Shown piece by piece: positions 43,042 to 54,363 of a stretch of DNA of 54,489 nt (its first letter is position 1; each line of letters opens with the position of its first letter). The notes beneath the pieces were generated by a model. The model was not told where the DNA came from and did no database searches. It saw nothing but the letters and a program-made list of their open reading frames with translations. Source of the stretch: Gracilaria vermiculophylla (taxonomy: Eukaryota; Rhodophyta; Florideophyceae; Gracilariales; Gracilariaceae); NCBI GenBank assembly GCA_019155205.2, contig JAHNZQ020003150.1, positions 931,737 through 986,225 on the forward strand. Reading direction: 5' to 3'. The translations under genes were made by a program, and so were the position numbers.

Positions 43042-43869
43042 ATGATGCGTTCTTTGGTTGCAATTTTGGCGCTGTTCGCCGTCGTCGGTGCATCGTACAT
43101 CGAACGGGACCCGTCCACCGCGGAGGTGCCAGAGGGAGAATCGTCCACGGCATATTCCTACGACCCGCAAGCGGCGAACGGGCCCCCGAATTGGGCGTCG
43201 ATCACCCCTGACTTTGCGATTTGCGGTAGCGGCACGCGGCAGAGCCCCATCGACGTGCCGTGCACATCGAACGTCGCTTTCACTGAGAAGCCGATAATCT
43301 CAACGGTGACCGCCATCTTGACTGTGGGACAGACGACCAGTAACTTTGAACTGAACTGTGTGGAGGCGGGCAGCTGCGGCAGCATTCGCTTCCGCGGCGT
43401 CGACTACAATCTGATCAACATCCACTTCCACTCGGACAGCGAAAACCGCGTGGGCGGCACGGCGTATCCTCTAGAGGCGCACATGGTGCACCAGGCGGAT
43501 GACGGCGAGCTGCTGGTGGTAGCCATCCTGTTCTCGTACGGCGGGAGCGGCGACTGTTTGACGGCAGCGCCAACGGACCGCGGAGCAAACGGCGCGTTTA
43601 CGACGGTACTGCGGGAGGCGTTCCGCGGTGGCGAACAGTTCGCTTTTGACACGGGCGCGTTCCTGGCGAGCGATGCGATCGTGGCGATGTGGAACGGCTC
43701 TCTCACCACGCCGCCGTGCTCGGAGGGTGTGACGTGGCTGCTGGCCGGTGCGCAGCAGACCGTGGCACGCGGGCAGGTGAAATTATACCGCCGCATCACC
43801 GACTCGGGAGAATTTGGCAACGCGCGGCCGCCGCAAGAGCTCAACGGGCGCATGGTCGCTCTAGCATAG
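43042..43869 (+). CDS. secreted alpha-class carbonic anhydrase
   Basis: 275-residue enzyme that interconverts CO2 and bicarbonate, here outside the cell or in the endomembrane system. The signal peptide is residues 1-18 (MMRSLVAILALFAVVGAS). Zinc ligands are His128 and His130 in NIHFHS and His147 in LEAHMVH, with the supporting Glu145. GTRQSPID (64-71) and NGSLTTPPCSEGVTW (218-232) are family signatures, and Cys61-Cys226 is the expected disulfide. The usual proton-shuttle His before the zinc site is not obvious, so turnover could be moderate. Two adjacent ATG codons open the frame; the first is used. One exon, GC-rich, TATA box upstream. In an alga it would fit inorganic carbon uptake. Confidence 0.92.
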   Translation: MMRSLVAILALFAVVGASYIERDPSTAEVPEGESSTAYSYDPQAANGPPNWASITPDFAICGSGTRQSPIDVPCTSNVAFTEKPIISTVTAILTVGQTTSNFELNCVEAGSCGSIRFRGVDYNLINIHFHSDSENRVGGTAYPLEAHMVHQADDGELLVVAILFSYGGSGDCLTAAPTDRGANGAFTTVLREAFRGGEQFAFDTGAFLASDAIVAMWNGSLTTPPCSEGVTWLLAGAQQTVARGQVKLYRRITDSGEFGNARPPQELNGRMVALA

Positions 43870-43900
43870 CGTGGGTCGCTCTAGCACAGCGTGGGTTGCT
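43861..43900 (+). repeat. 20-bp tandem repeat duplicating the carbonic anhydrase stop region
   Basis: Two copies of CTAGCAYAGCGTGGGTYGCT. The first overlaps the last codons and stop of the gene, and a partial copy (GGTCGCT) precedes it. Confidence 0.7.
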
Positions 43901-43944
43901 CTAAGCTATGGCCGGCGCGGGTCGAAGTGCATGGCGAGTGGGCA

Positions 43945-44015
43945 CTTCATCAGACCGCCGGGCAATCGACTTTAAGCACTTTGGCAACGGGCGGCCGCCG
44001 CCCTCGACCATTTAG
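43945..44015 (+). pseudogene. carbonic anhydrase C-terminal remnant 1
   Basis: The DNA reads CCGCCGGGCAATCGACTTTA...CACTTTGGCAACGGGCGGCCGCCG, matching the gene's last exon part that encodes RRITDSGEFGNARPPQ. It is short and broken, and no zinc-site sequence lies upstream. It is either a relic of a tandem duplicate or a local 3'-end duplication. Confidence 0.5.
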
Positions 44016-44153
44016 CCCAGCGCCAGTGCGACGCGGCTTGACTCAGAGGGCACAACTAAACAGCAGTAAAGAATATTTCAAGAAGTCGGTAATCTCAGCC
44101 GACGATTTTGACCATGCGCGATCGCAGCTGTCCAGCGCAAGAGCGGAAGAGCG

Positions 44154-44285
44154 TGGAGTGGCAACAACTAATTGCGTTCCGCCGAGCGATCGAGTCGACG
44201 GACTTTGGCAAAGAGCTGCCGCCGCAATGTCTCATCGCGCTTTTGATCGCCTCCACGCTGTGCATCGCCCTCGGTCGGCGCTGAG
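44154..44285 (+). pseudogene. carbonic anhydrase C-terminal remnant 2
   Basis: Open 44 codons reading EWQQLIAFRRAIESTDFGKE then LPPQ, aligned with the intact enzyme's QVKLYRRITDSGEFGNARPPQ. It continues 20 more residues to a stop at 44283. It resembles other alpha-carbonic anhydrase C-termini at least as well as the neighbouring gene's, so it may descend from a separate tandem copy. Confidence 0.5.
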
Positions 44286-44393
44286 CGCCGCTAGACGCCG
44301 GCGCAGCACGGTACGACTCTTCGAGCACCCCGACGCAGCAGTAAAAAGCGAAGACGGCAGCGGGATCGAGGAAGGCGGTGTGCACGTAACCGG

Positions 44394-44407
44394 CCCCCCC
44401 CCCCCCC
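44394..44407. repeat. poly-C tract (14)
   Basis: Run of 14 C downstream of the carbonic anhydrase remnants. Confidence 0.9.
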
Positions 44408-44886
44408 TCGAAATGCGCGTGCCACGCAGACGGCCACGTTGCACAGCGAGGGGCGTGATGCACGAAGAGCCTTGCGACAGCGCGCGGGGCCCTGCTTACG
44501 CCCATTCCGCGCGCGCGGCGAGCGTGCCACGCACAGCGGGCCACGTCGCACAGAGAAGGGCGACATGCATGCAACGCGATGTCGCAGCGCACGCGGCCTT
44601 GGGCCACGCGCGCTGCGCGCGCCTCTTCCGCCACGCCCCTGCGGCCACGCGCACGGCAAGCACAACATGATGTTTCTTCAAACAAACTGCGCAGCGCATC
44701 GTGATCGGCCGCGCCATTCGCCCGCCCCGCTTCATGACGTCGACGCTTTCCAACTTTGCGCCCCTCGCCCATTTCTTCGCCACCGCGCCCAATTTTATGG
44801 TTGCATGCGCCGTTGCCTTCGCGCCCGCAGTACGAACCGCCTCTGGGCGCCCGCAGTTCGAACCGCCTTTGAGCGCCCGCACCTTC

Positions 44887-44887
<1 letters not shown>

Positions 44888-44920
<33 letters not shown>
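44888..44920. repeat. poly-C tract (33)
   Basis: Uninterrupted run of 33 C followed by T and six more C. Length is likely to be unreliable in the assembly. Confidence 0.9.
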
Positions 44921-44923
<3 letters not shown>

Positions 44924-47900
44924 CCCCGCTGTACCGGGTTTTCGCCGTCGCTCTCTGACCCACTTCTCCGAGAAATCCGTCAGTTGACCTATTTCTCCCA
45001 CATCCGCTCCGTTGTACCCTTGATGCAGAGACCCTCTCTCTACGCTCAACAAGGCCTCTTCTGTTTCCTCTCATGCCATCCGCTTTCAACGCAGCACACC
45101 CGCGCCACCCAGCGCCCTCCCCGCCGAACACCGCAAAAAGCACATTCCCGTGCCAGAGGCGTCGCGTCTTCCACCGCGACCGCGGCGGCTGCGGGCCCCT
45201 GTGCTGATGAGCGGCCCCGGCGGAGTGCTGCACGTTAAGGCGCGACTAATGCGCGTTTCTGCGGGGGGGGGGGGAGGGCGCTCTGGGCGTGCGCGGGATC
45301 GCTCGCGATGGCGGCGTGCACCGGGGCGTCACGTGTGCCATGGCCGCAATTTGGCAGGCGGCCTCGCGCGCCCAGAGCCGAGCCGCTTGGGTAGGGGCGA
45401 CCCAATGAAAAACCCATCAGGCACGCCATGCCGTCCTCCTCCATCGTCGCGGAGATGCTTTTATTCTTGTACATAATGAAAAGAATGTGCGCGTATTCAG
45501 CACAGCCACCCATCGCTGTGCCGTGGAAGGCACGTGAATAACTTGTTCTGTGTTTATAGCGGCAGAATCAAAGCACACGCAAGGGATGAAGCTGCTTCGA
45601 CTTGTATAAACGGCGGTCACGGGGCCAACTGCCAGCTTACGTCGGCAAAAAGTATCACCGATTGTGTTGCACATCCATGGACAATCCCACTGTAGGGGCG
45701 CGCGCAGCGCATTGTGTCAGGACGTGAATGATGTAACTCTGCGAAGCGGAGTGTGCGGTGGAAAGAGTGGTCTGGTTGCTTCACTAAGAAGCACGGCAGA
45801 CTCAGCGTCTTCAGCACGAGATAATGCGCTGCGATCGCCAGTGTAGATTGTACTGACTGTACTCTATCGGATACATTGAATGAGGGCAGTGCAGCGTGTA
45901 GACTGTTGAAGAGCATCTCTGATGCCCAACACTATAAGCATATTTTTGATACTTTACAAGTGATAAATGAATACAGTACTTGCTTGTTGTGCGAGAGTGA
46001 CATTCTTGACGCACACAGTCATTACTAGTACCATGTCACGAAACTTCTTTTGCTGGTGTTGATACGCCCATGCTGCTTCACAAATAACTGTGCAGAGATA
46101 TAAAGCATATGAGAACCAGCTGGTGTAGTGGAAATGTGGTAATTGAACATTTCTAATTTGCTATAGAGCTCCGGAAAACACCGTTTCTGAGGCGTGTATG
46201 AAACGTTCAAAACCTTCAAAAACATTATCATTTGGCTACATTGCATCTCGGCCGAGACACACTAGCTAAAGTGTCGCTTTCATCTTTTGCATCGCCCTCT
46301 CCTCTCCACATGGCCACACCTTCATCACTCATGAACCGAGGTCGACGCTCTTTCCAGCCTGTAAAACCTCTTTGCGGCGCCTCGAATGATTGGCACATCA
46401 AACTCCCCTAGAGCGTAACATTCTGCGGCCGTCAAAATACCTTAGTTTCTAGTTAGTGTCAGAAATAGGATCAAAATAATTAAAACATTAAATTCTTTTG
46501 TACACCGGCAGCAACCAAGCGTTTTTTGCACGTCACCCACGTGTGACACACAGACACACAAAACTCGTAAAACAGCCGTAATCCTTTGGGTCGTTTTAAG
46601 AGTTTGTGAATCCGGAAATCGCAAACGTTCAATCAATTGAGGTGCAATGGTATATACACACGTGCACACAAATCGTTTCCAATTTCCTCCATGCACGCGA
46701 AATCTTTCGCTTCGCCTTTGAGCGAACGTACTGCGTCCGTATGTGAATACACTTGCATTATTCAACCAATTTATTTCTTGAATCATTTTGGCACAAACAA
46801 TGTAAACCTCATCCTTTTTTGGAGCTGCAGCAAAACAATGACGCTTCCGCAGACCAAAATTAATATAAACATTGATTCGGTTTGCTCAAAGCCTTACAAG
46901 AAGAATAAAAAAGTTTCAGCCCCAGATACTTATCGCAAAATTTCATAATAGTAACTAAAACTTTTTTAAATTGCTCTGAAAAGTGTCAATAAAACGTCTG
47001 TACAAGAACAAGTGAAGCTAAATGACTTATTTAATTGTCAGTGCAAAACTAATCAACTATTTTGCATATACAATTTTTTTCCAGTTGAAGTTTAGATCTG
47101 ATATTGGTTTCCTTCAAACAATGTACACAAGTAAATGAAGTACTTTAGCATTCGCGTTCACACTGAACTAAACGCTCCGGATGCTCTTCATTGCTACGTA
47201 AACTTGAGTGACACACAAGATTTAGTTGCTTCGAAATAGTATTAGAGGTCTTTTTAACAAGAATAAAGAGCTATAGTTCTTGACTTTGGCAGCCCACTAA
47301 TAAAACTAAATCCTTTTTTCTGCGTTCCAGATGTTTCTTTACTGCATGGGTCATAGAGAGATAGACACCTGATATTTGTATTTAAAAAACAATTGTGTTG
47401 TTTTGTCCCGCAAAATGCGTTTAGAATAAATTTAAAATAAGTAAATGTCCTTTTTCTCATATGGTATACATTATATTTGCATATTTATTTATAAAGTAGC
47501 GTTTAACGATAATGTATAAAAATTTAATTTGTACATTTTTTTGACAACAATAGCTAGTTGCATTTCGGGAAACTTTGTATTGTACAGTTGCTTATATTAA
47601 AAGATATACTTTGTTTTTATTTGAAAAATATCAGATACTGAAAGCAAAGATCTTAACTTTTGTGTATATAAAAACTCTTTGCGAATCATATAAAATAGTT
47701 TAGTTGTTTTGTGGACTTTGTTCGAAAAAACGTAGTGAACTGTATAGCAGTTGTTTGTATTTGTTAGCTGCTAATAATTTTCGTAAAGCTAGAAAGCAGA
47801 AAGAAGATCATAATTTTTGTCTATATCATAAAAAAACTAATTTACATAGATGCTGTGCAAGAAGGCTGAAATGTTTTCTGCTTTAATTTTCACAGCTTGG

Positions 47901-48419
47901 GCACATGGGTGTAATGCCGGGAATCGAAACTTCTCACAACTGATGACGAGTGTCGTGGTCTACGTATGCAAGCGTGAGGAATGATCGCAAACTTTGAGAG
48001 TGGGATAAGGTGCGCGCAAGCAGTAGCAAGAGAACGGGCACACCCCTGGCGTCTACTCCGTTCCAGCGTTGGTGGGTGACGCGGAAGATGTTTCTTTTAT
48101 AGGGAGCACCCAGGAAGTCAGTTCTATAGGAAGTAAAGAAACAAAATTCAAATCAACTGGGCGCACTGGCGTCTAACGTACGGGGATATCGGGGTAGGAA
48201 ACCGGCTTCCGAGGTTCAGGCAGGTGCCCTGATACATTCTGTACGTTACCAGTCATTCTCCGTTGGAGCAGGAGCAAACGCGTGACCACAACCAATCTCC
48301 GAACTCTTAACGCGCATTGAGCTTGCCGATACAGCGCCCTTTGATGTCCCATCAAAAAGGAGGATTCATCGGTTCATAGATCTCTTGCGATAAAGCCTTG
48401 ACGCTTCGTGCCGGTTTTG

Positions 48420-49260
48420 ACGACGTCCGACTAGTATTCTCGTATGAGGTGAGGGACATCTTCTTTCAGCGAATTCTCGTATATGGTGAGGGACATCTTC
48501 TTTCAGCGAATCGTATGATTTGCGTTCAGTCCCCTCCGAATCAAAACCGCGCCACTTGACTTGTAGTTCGATATCGGCCTGAATACGACGACTGCCAATA
48601 AATTAGTCGACTATCGAAGGCTTTCCCGACTGGTACGCAAGATGGGTGAAAATTTCCTCGGTAATATGAAAGTCCTTGTTGCGGAAAACTTGAGCCTTTT
48701 TCCGTGAACGTTCTCTCGTTTGCCCTCAAAGAGGCTCTCGTTCATGAATATGTATTCGCTTCTGCATTCAACAACCCGGAAGGGTCCCTTACAGTTCAAT
48801 GAATGTTTGCGCATGCGCTCCCGGTGCAGTATGCCATACAGGACGTAGTCACCTTCGTCTCAGGTGATGGTGCGTACGTGCGTGTTCTGGTTGAGCGAAT
48901 CTATATGGCAGCATGCAGTTTATTGTTTGAATGTTCCACTACTTCTTTACGCATTGCTTCTAGGGATTCGACGAGCCCTGTCACGTATTTCCGATGGGCA
49001 CACAGAATGTCTTCTATTGAACGCACGTGGACCTCCAGTCCGACCTTATGCGTAATTGCACGTATCGGCGTGTCCTGCAGACGACCAATGAAATCGGAAA
49101 GAGGAAAATGGTTACCAAGACGGTTGAGGATCGTATTGTTTTGAGCAGATTGCATGACGGGCACATTGCTAAGCCAACACCCTAATGGTAGCTTATACTC
49201 GAAGAGTAACGCACGTGCCGTCTTTGATAGCTCACGATTGACCAGTTTGACTGTACCCAT
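48420..49260 (-). pseudogene. gypsy chromovirus fragment: integrase C-terminus and chromodomain
   Basis: From 49260 leftwards the minus strand reads post-core integrase sequence (AHRKYVTGLVESLEAMRKEV), then in shifted frames HVRTITISEGDYVLYGILHR, LNCKGPFRVVECRSEYIFM and HGKRLKFSA. It ends with a chromodomain end (LQVKWRGFDSEGTERKSYDS, then LKEDVPHHIREF near 48480). This is the conserved C-terminal order of chromoviral Pol. No RT, LTR or integrase catalytic core was found beside it, so it is a truncated fragment. Its sequence differs from the chromovirus at 21726-29161, so it is another family. Confidence 0.7.
48436..48509. repeat. 37-bp tandem duplication
   Basis: Two adjacent copies (48436-48472, 48473-48509) of ATTCTCGTATGAGGTGAGGG..., differing at two positions, at the chromodomain end of the gypsy fragment. 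Confidence 0.9.
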
Positions 49261-49716
49261 ACTCTAGGTACATTAGACGAGGGTGAAATGGCCCGCTGAA
49301 TTGTTTTCTTCGCGAATAAAGCGTACTAGATTGTTCTTGAAATAAAGCCCCCCACATAAGGCAGTACATGAGACTGCAAGATCTTCACACAGCCATTAGA
49401 ATTCACGTTTTTTCCAACAACAACCAAGAAAACCTTTTCCGTATATATAAAACGAAGCTGAAAGCATGACAAGAACTCTTTCATTTTGCTTCTTAGAATT
49501 TATTTTCTCTTCATGAAGCGAGTCGTGCTAGTGATAAATTCAATCATCTGGACCATCACCAATGAGCTTCTGTTCGTCACTCAACTAAACCATATCCAAG
49601 TCTTGTGTATGAAAGCCGTTTAAAGTAATAGATTCTTATTGACGTTCACAACAAAGATATTCAGTTATTAAAGAAGCAACTTTTGTTTTCTTATATCCAA
49701 CAGATTTCGTACCATG
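49261..49716. other. short intergenic region with a TATA-like element and tiny open frame
   Basis: TATATATAAAA lies at 49443-49453 on the plus strand. About 60 bp downstream is a 36-codon frame (49513-49623) starting MKRVVLVINSIIW. I see no family and consider a gene unlikely. Nothing else recognised. Confidence 0.25.
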
Positions 49717-50270
49717 CGTAGTACAGTGGCTCCTAAGGGAAAAGTGTTGGTGTGGCCTTATGGTAAAATGTTCCTAAGGAGGGCTCCTATTTTATTAGCT
49801 GGGCCACGTGGTGCATAATTCCGCCCACGTGCGCTACAGTATCCTTAAAGGACGGTATAAGTATTATTTATTTTAGTTACTTTATGCAGGTAATTCGTAC
49901 AGTAGTGAGACCTGCCGAGGCGGGCTTCCGGCTAAGTATTTAACCTGCCGGTTGAGCTCCACCTCTGGGGAATTAAAGACAAGTACCCTTGAGTCTTCAT
50001 ATACTTTTCCGGTTGGGTTCTCTTGCCGATTAACTCAGGTTTCTAGGCCGCAGATCCCCAGGTCGCATCATAGCCGCGCCTGTAGGAGCATTGTCCGCCC
50101 AGTGAACCTCCCCCTCCGCTTGGTGGTTGCGGATCCCCTTTAAGAATTCCCCCGGGTCGCGACAGGGGATACCGGGGACCATCTTTAGGAACACGCACCT
50201 TTGGAGTCAACAAAATCTCCTAACGGACGTTGTTCTTTACTACCTCGAGAGGAGGGCTGACAGTACCACA
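49717..50270 (+). mobile_element. 554-bp LTR-like element, copy B, with perfect target duplication
   Basis: Starts (C)GTAGTACAGTGGCTCC, ends GCTGACAGTACCACA, and is flanked on both sides by ccatg, a perfect 5-bp target duplication. It is exactly 554 bp. An internal frame reads SIVRPVNLPLRLVVADPL then stop, the protease-start peptide also seen at 2024. Other conserved blocks include GCCACGTGGTGCATAAT and TGCCGAGGCGGGCTTCCGG. The first base is C instead of T, a likely point change. Confidence 0.85.
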
Positions 50271-52842
50271 CCATGAATAGCTCTCGTGTTGATTAAAACA
50301 GATACGCTTAAATTAAGGCCATGTTTCACAGTTTTTGGGGAAAGAGATTGTATTGAAAGATCTATGTTGATGTTTTGATTGTCCTGGTGACTACGTTTTT
50401 GGGGCCGTCTGGTCTTTTTTTTAATACCAGTTCTATTTCGTTTCCATCATTCGTAAACAAACAATTTTGATCAGCCAAGCTGGTCTGCATTTTGTTGAAA
50501 ATATCGGTTGGCCCGCTTTTTCTTGATATATTTCTTCTGAATTTAGCTTGTTACTGCCAGAAATTTTTGTACATTCGTTGTAGAAGAATTGGAAAGTCAG
50601 ATTTGTGCAGCCGTATTTCTACGATGCCAGTGTACCTATGATGCTAAGTTACATTAAGCTACAGTAGATTTGCACGCTTTCTTTCGATATCCTTATTGCT
50701 TCTTTGCGATGGTTTTCAAATAGTTTTCGCTGTTGGACAGAAGAGAGCACGTTAATTCTGGTGAGACAATTATCAATGGAAGCAGTATAATAAGCTAAAC
50801 GAATGAAACGATCCGAAAAGCTGCTCAACAGGCTATATGTTTTAAAAACTGTAAACAGAAAGCCGTTTGTATACTTCTGAGTAACACCGTAGAAAGAGAG
50901 AGCAAATGGTACGTTACATGGGTTTGAGAAGCACTGGAATGGCTGTAGGCACAGGATGGCCGGTAGGCCTACGCCAAACGACTGGTAATGTCGAATTGCA
51001 GTGTTTGCGGTTCAGGGAAGCCTATTGGTAAAGATGGCGAGGGTTTTGGGCGAATATGAGAACCACAGGGGTCCAGACTTATCTATAAAATACTCAGCTT
51101 TACGGTGAGATAAACACCAGGACAGAGTGTCTTTAAAGACGTTCAAGACTTCGCTCCCATCGGAAGGCAGTCTTCGCTGATGAGCACTCCTGATACTGCC
51201 TAGGCAAACGTAACATTGCAGGTGCGACTGGATATACCTGAGAGGTTGAGGGGTGAATTGAAGTAAATACGGAAGGATCCTAGTAGAGAAGATTCCGAAA
51301 AAGGGGGAAAGAAAATAGCATGTAAAAGAAAGAAAACTGCAACGCGATGAGGGATGGGGAAAAGAGCTGAACAGCGGACAAGAACCCAAAGCAGGTCAGA
51401 GTACAGCGAGAACAATAAAATAGAAAACTGTATAGCATCAGATCCGAGCCAGTGGATCGATGATATTCCTTGATGACGCGAAACAGGTGAGTATTCCGTG
51501 CTCTTCGGCGTATCTCGGCGAGAAGGGTTTCGATTCGCAAAACCTATCGACTCAGAGCCGAATTTTGTCGACTTTAATGTAAGAAAAGCATCGACTGCGA
51601 GATATTGCCCAAATACTGTGACTTCACCGTCATGAGATATGGCACTGCTCTACAGTACAATCATTACGGTATCTACTGTGGTTAACCTGTTTTGGGAAAG
51701 AGCGAGCACGGTGTTTAGAATGGTGGTGCGCGCCTGTCGCGCGTTGCACGCCAGCGCGTCGCCAGAAAATGACAGAAACTTATCCATATCTCACCTCGGC
51801 AGCCTCATCATACTATTGATGAGCAACCTACTCCTGAACTATTTTATCTCTAAGGATCACCATTATACATTCCACCGCGAGCGGTTCTTACAAAATTTAC
51901 CAGTAATACTCGGGGAGGGGCTCGCACACCATTCTAAGTATGATGCCGAACTTTGCCTCTCCACCAAACATCCACGTAGCGATAGTGCAAGCAATGGGAG
52001 CTCCTGGCACGATGCTTACTGTAGCGCGCTGGCATCAAAAAAAGTACCGGTACTACTTAGACTAGTATCTAAAACTTAGACTTGTAGCTCTTCGGGCACT
52101 GCGCATGCCAAACCGTTGGGGATTCGTTCGCGGTGTTAGAGAGTTACTGCAACTCAACTGTAGGTAGTCTGTGGGTAACATGGTATGATACGTATGATAT
52201 TTGGCCGATCTGGGCCAGGCCGATCTACAATTGCTACCGGTAAATTGTTCAGAGAGGCTCTGTACCGAAAAAAATTTCTGTGTAATCTGCTCCATATATT
52301 AGCCCAGCCGCACCGCCCAGGCTGCTTGGAGCGCCTGGTATCGGCGGTCATGCGGTAAAAATCAGCCTTTGTGAAGCACGCAGCCTTTAATGTGGCGGGC
52401 CAAGTTGTGCTGTGCGTGCGTGCGACAACCTACCGAGCGCCCTTCCTTTTCAGCGGCTGCGAAAGTACTGGTACCCGACACCCCCCCTTCTCCCTCTTTC
52501 TATACTCCGGTCAGCGGAGAGATGGCAGCCAGCAAGGCTCCTTACACTCTCTCCCTGCGTCCCCATATACAGTGCCTGCCAGCTGGCGCTTCTAGATCAA
52601 CCATAAACTGTACTCGTGAAGTAAAGCAAAGCTCTCAGATCATGAAAGACTAGCGGAAAACGGCGCAGTACATCTCCCAGCTCCGCAAGACTAGCCCAAG
52701 ATACGTTTTGTGAGAGTAGCTCGGGCCACAAGGGCCGCCCCATGCGGCGTAGCTACATCACGTTTAAGTTCTTGATCGCCACCATTGCTGGTGTGCTGCA
52801 ATCCGCCACGAGACAACAGATATAGCAGGTACTACAACCCAC
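50271..52842. other. unassigned sequence between two 554-bp elements
   Basis: Mixed base composition. The longest frame is 51639-52079 plus (146 codons, one hydrophobic segment), with no recognisable motif. No RNA gene or transposon core recognised. Confidence 0.35.
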
Positions 52843-53396
52843 TGTGGTACCGTCAGTTCTCCTTTCGAGGTGGTAGTGCACAACGTCCGTTAGGCGTTTT
52901 TGTTGACTCCAAAGGCGCGAGTTCCTAAAGCTGGTTCCCGGTAATCACTGTCGTGAGCCGGGGGAGTTCTGAAATGGGATCCGCAAGCACCAGATGGAGG
53001 TAAAGGTTCGTTGGTTGGACAATGCTCCTACAAGCGCTGCTACGAGGCGACATGCAGATCGGCAGGTTAGAAACTTTAGGATGTTTGACGAGAGTCTACA
53101 AACGTAAAAACAGGTGTAGACTCAAAGGTGCTTGGTTTACCTTCCACAGAGGTGGAGCTCGACCGGCATGTTAAGTACCCCGCCGAGAGCCCGCCTCGGT
53201 AGGTCTGACTACTGTAATGACTACCCGCACATACAAAATAAAATAAATATAAATTCTACCGTCCTTCAAGGACACTGTAGCACACGTGGGCCGAATTATG
53301 TACCACGTGGCTCAGTTAATAAACTACGAGACCTCCTTAGGAATATACCGTGGTAAAGCCACAGCAACATATCATATTAGGATCCACTGTACTACA
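52843..53396 (-). mobile_element. 554-bp LTR-like element, copy D
   Basis: Minus-strand copy, again exactly 554 bp, from TGTAGTACAGTGGATCC (at 53396) to GACGGTACCACA (at 52843). The flanks (cccac and taccc) do not form a clear target duplication. Here the protease-start frame stays open one step longer (SIVQPTNLYLHLVLADPISE), without the stop seen in copies B and C. Confidence 0.8.
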
Positions 53397-54363
53397 TACC
53401 CCCTTTCCTGAATTGCACCAAGTCCTCAAGGTGCATCTTCCAATAGCTTAATTCATTGGTGGCTCCTATCGGTGTTGATGCCAGCGCCGCCTCCGGCGAT
53501 GGGACACATCCTTTCCTTCAGTCATTTCTTCAGACCTTCTTACTCCCGCGCGGCGTACCACCGTAGGTTCGTGTTTTATGCCTCGCGGCGTTTGCGGGCC
53601 CTAGCTCTTTTTGACCCGTCCTCGTCTTCTTCTTCTTGGCATACCCCGTTGGTGCTGCCGCGACAATCAGCTGCGTGATATTTCGCACAACTCGAGCGTC
53701 TCATGTGCGGCGCAGGCATTAGACCTACGCGGCTGGAGCGTAGGTCAGTCCGGACTGTTCGCTGACTTCCTCAAGGCACTCGACGCTCAAATTTCTTCGA
53801 TGATTATCTTTCGCAGACCACCCGATTCATCGCGTCCGCTCGTTCCGTTTCCGTGAGGGTGCAGCACCTCATAATCGTGTCCCATGCGCCTCCGTCAATC
53901 TCCAATGAATATGAACTTGCTCCCAGCCATGGTGCTCCATACCTCGCCTGCCTCCGGTATGACGTCCTCTCTGCGCATTCCGCGATGGCATCTCGACGTG
54001 GCTCCCTCCCCGGACGGGCGCATAACCTTAAGCCGCTCCTCAAGTGGCGTCAGATTACTCTCCTCAGGTGCCTTCACACGTCCGTTCGCAATTCATCCAG
54101 CTACGTACACCTTCGGCATGACGTCCCCTACCCAGGAGCCTATGTCTCCGTGTCCCGGACTATGGCCGCATGGTGGAGAGCCTGGAAAATGGAATGCTCT
54201 GTCGGTTATCGGCTCCGTCCCAGGAAAAGGGTGCGCCTCCTGATGTCATAACGCCGCGTCCCGCCGCAATGCCGGGTCCTCCCGCAGTCATGGCCGCTTT
54301 GTCTCCTATAGGAAAGGACGAGAGTACTCCTTTCCCGGTAGCTTCGGCCCAGGTAGTGCAACC
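53397..54363. other. possible decayed coding region between elements D and A
   Basis: GC-richer than its surroundings. Plus-strand frames 53853-54251 (132 codons) and 54170-54436 overlap; the first includes RHDVPYPGAYVSVSRTMAAW and looks protein-like. A gag-type gene is possible given the flanking LTR-like elements, but no motif supports it. Confidence 0.2.

Larger units (their letters stand above)
44286..48419. other. intergenic region, GC-rich then AT-rich, no gene recognised
   Basis: To about 45400 the DNA is GC-rich with homopolymer C/G tracts and long overlapping frames on both strands that lack motifs. From 45450 to 48400 it is AT-rich with only short frames (for example 47704-47886 plus). 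No RNA gene or transposon core recognised. Confidence 0.4.

Noticed and set aside
44095..45233. Several 180-260-codon frames on both strands downstream of carbonic anhydrase
   Set aside because: Overlapping, Arg/Ala-rich, interrupted by poly-C tracts and without motifs; expected by chance in GC-rich DNA.
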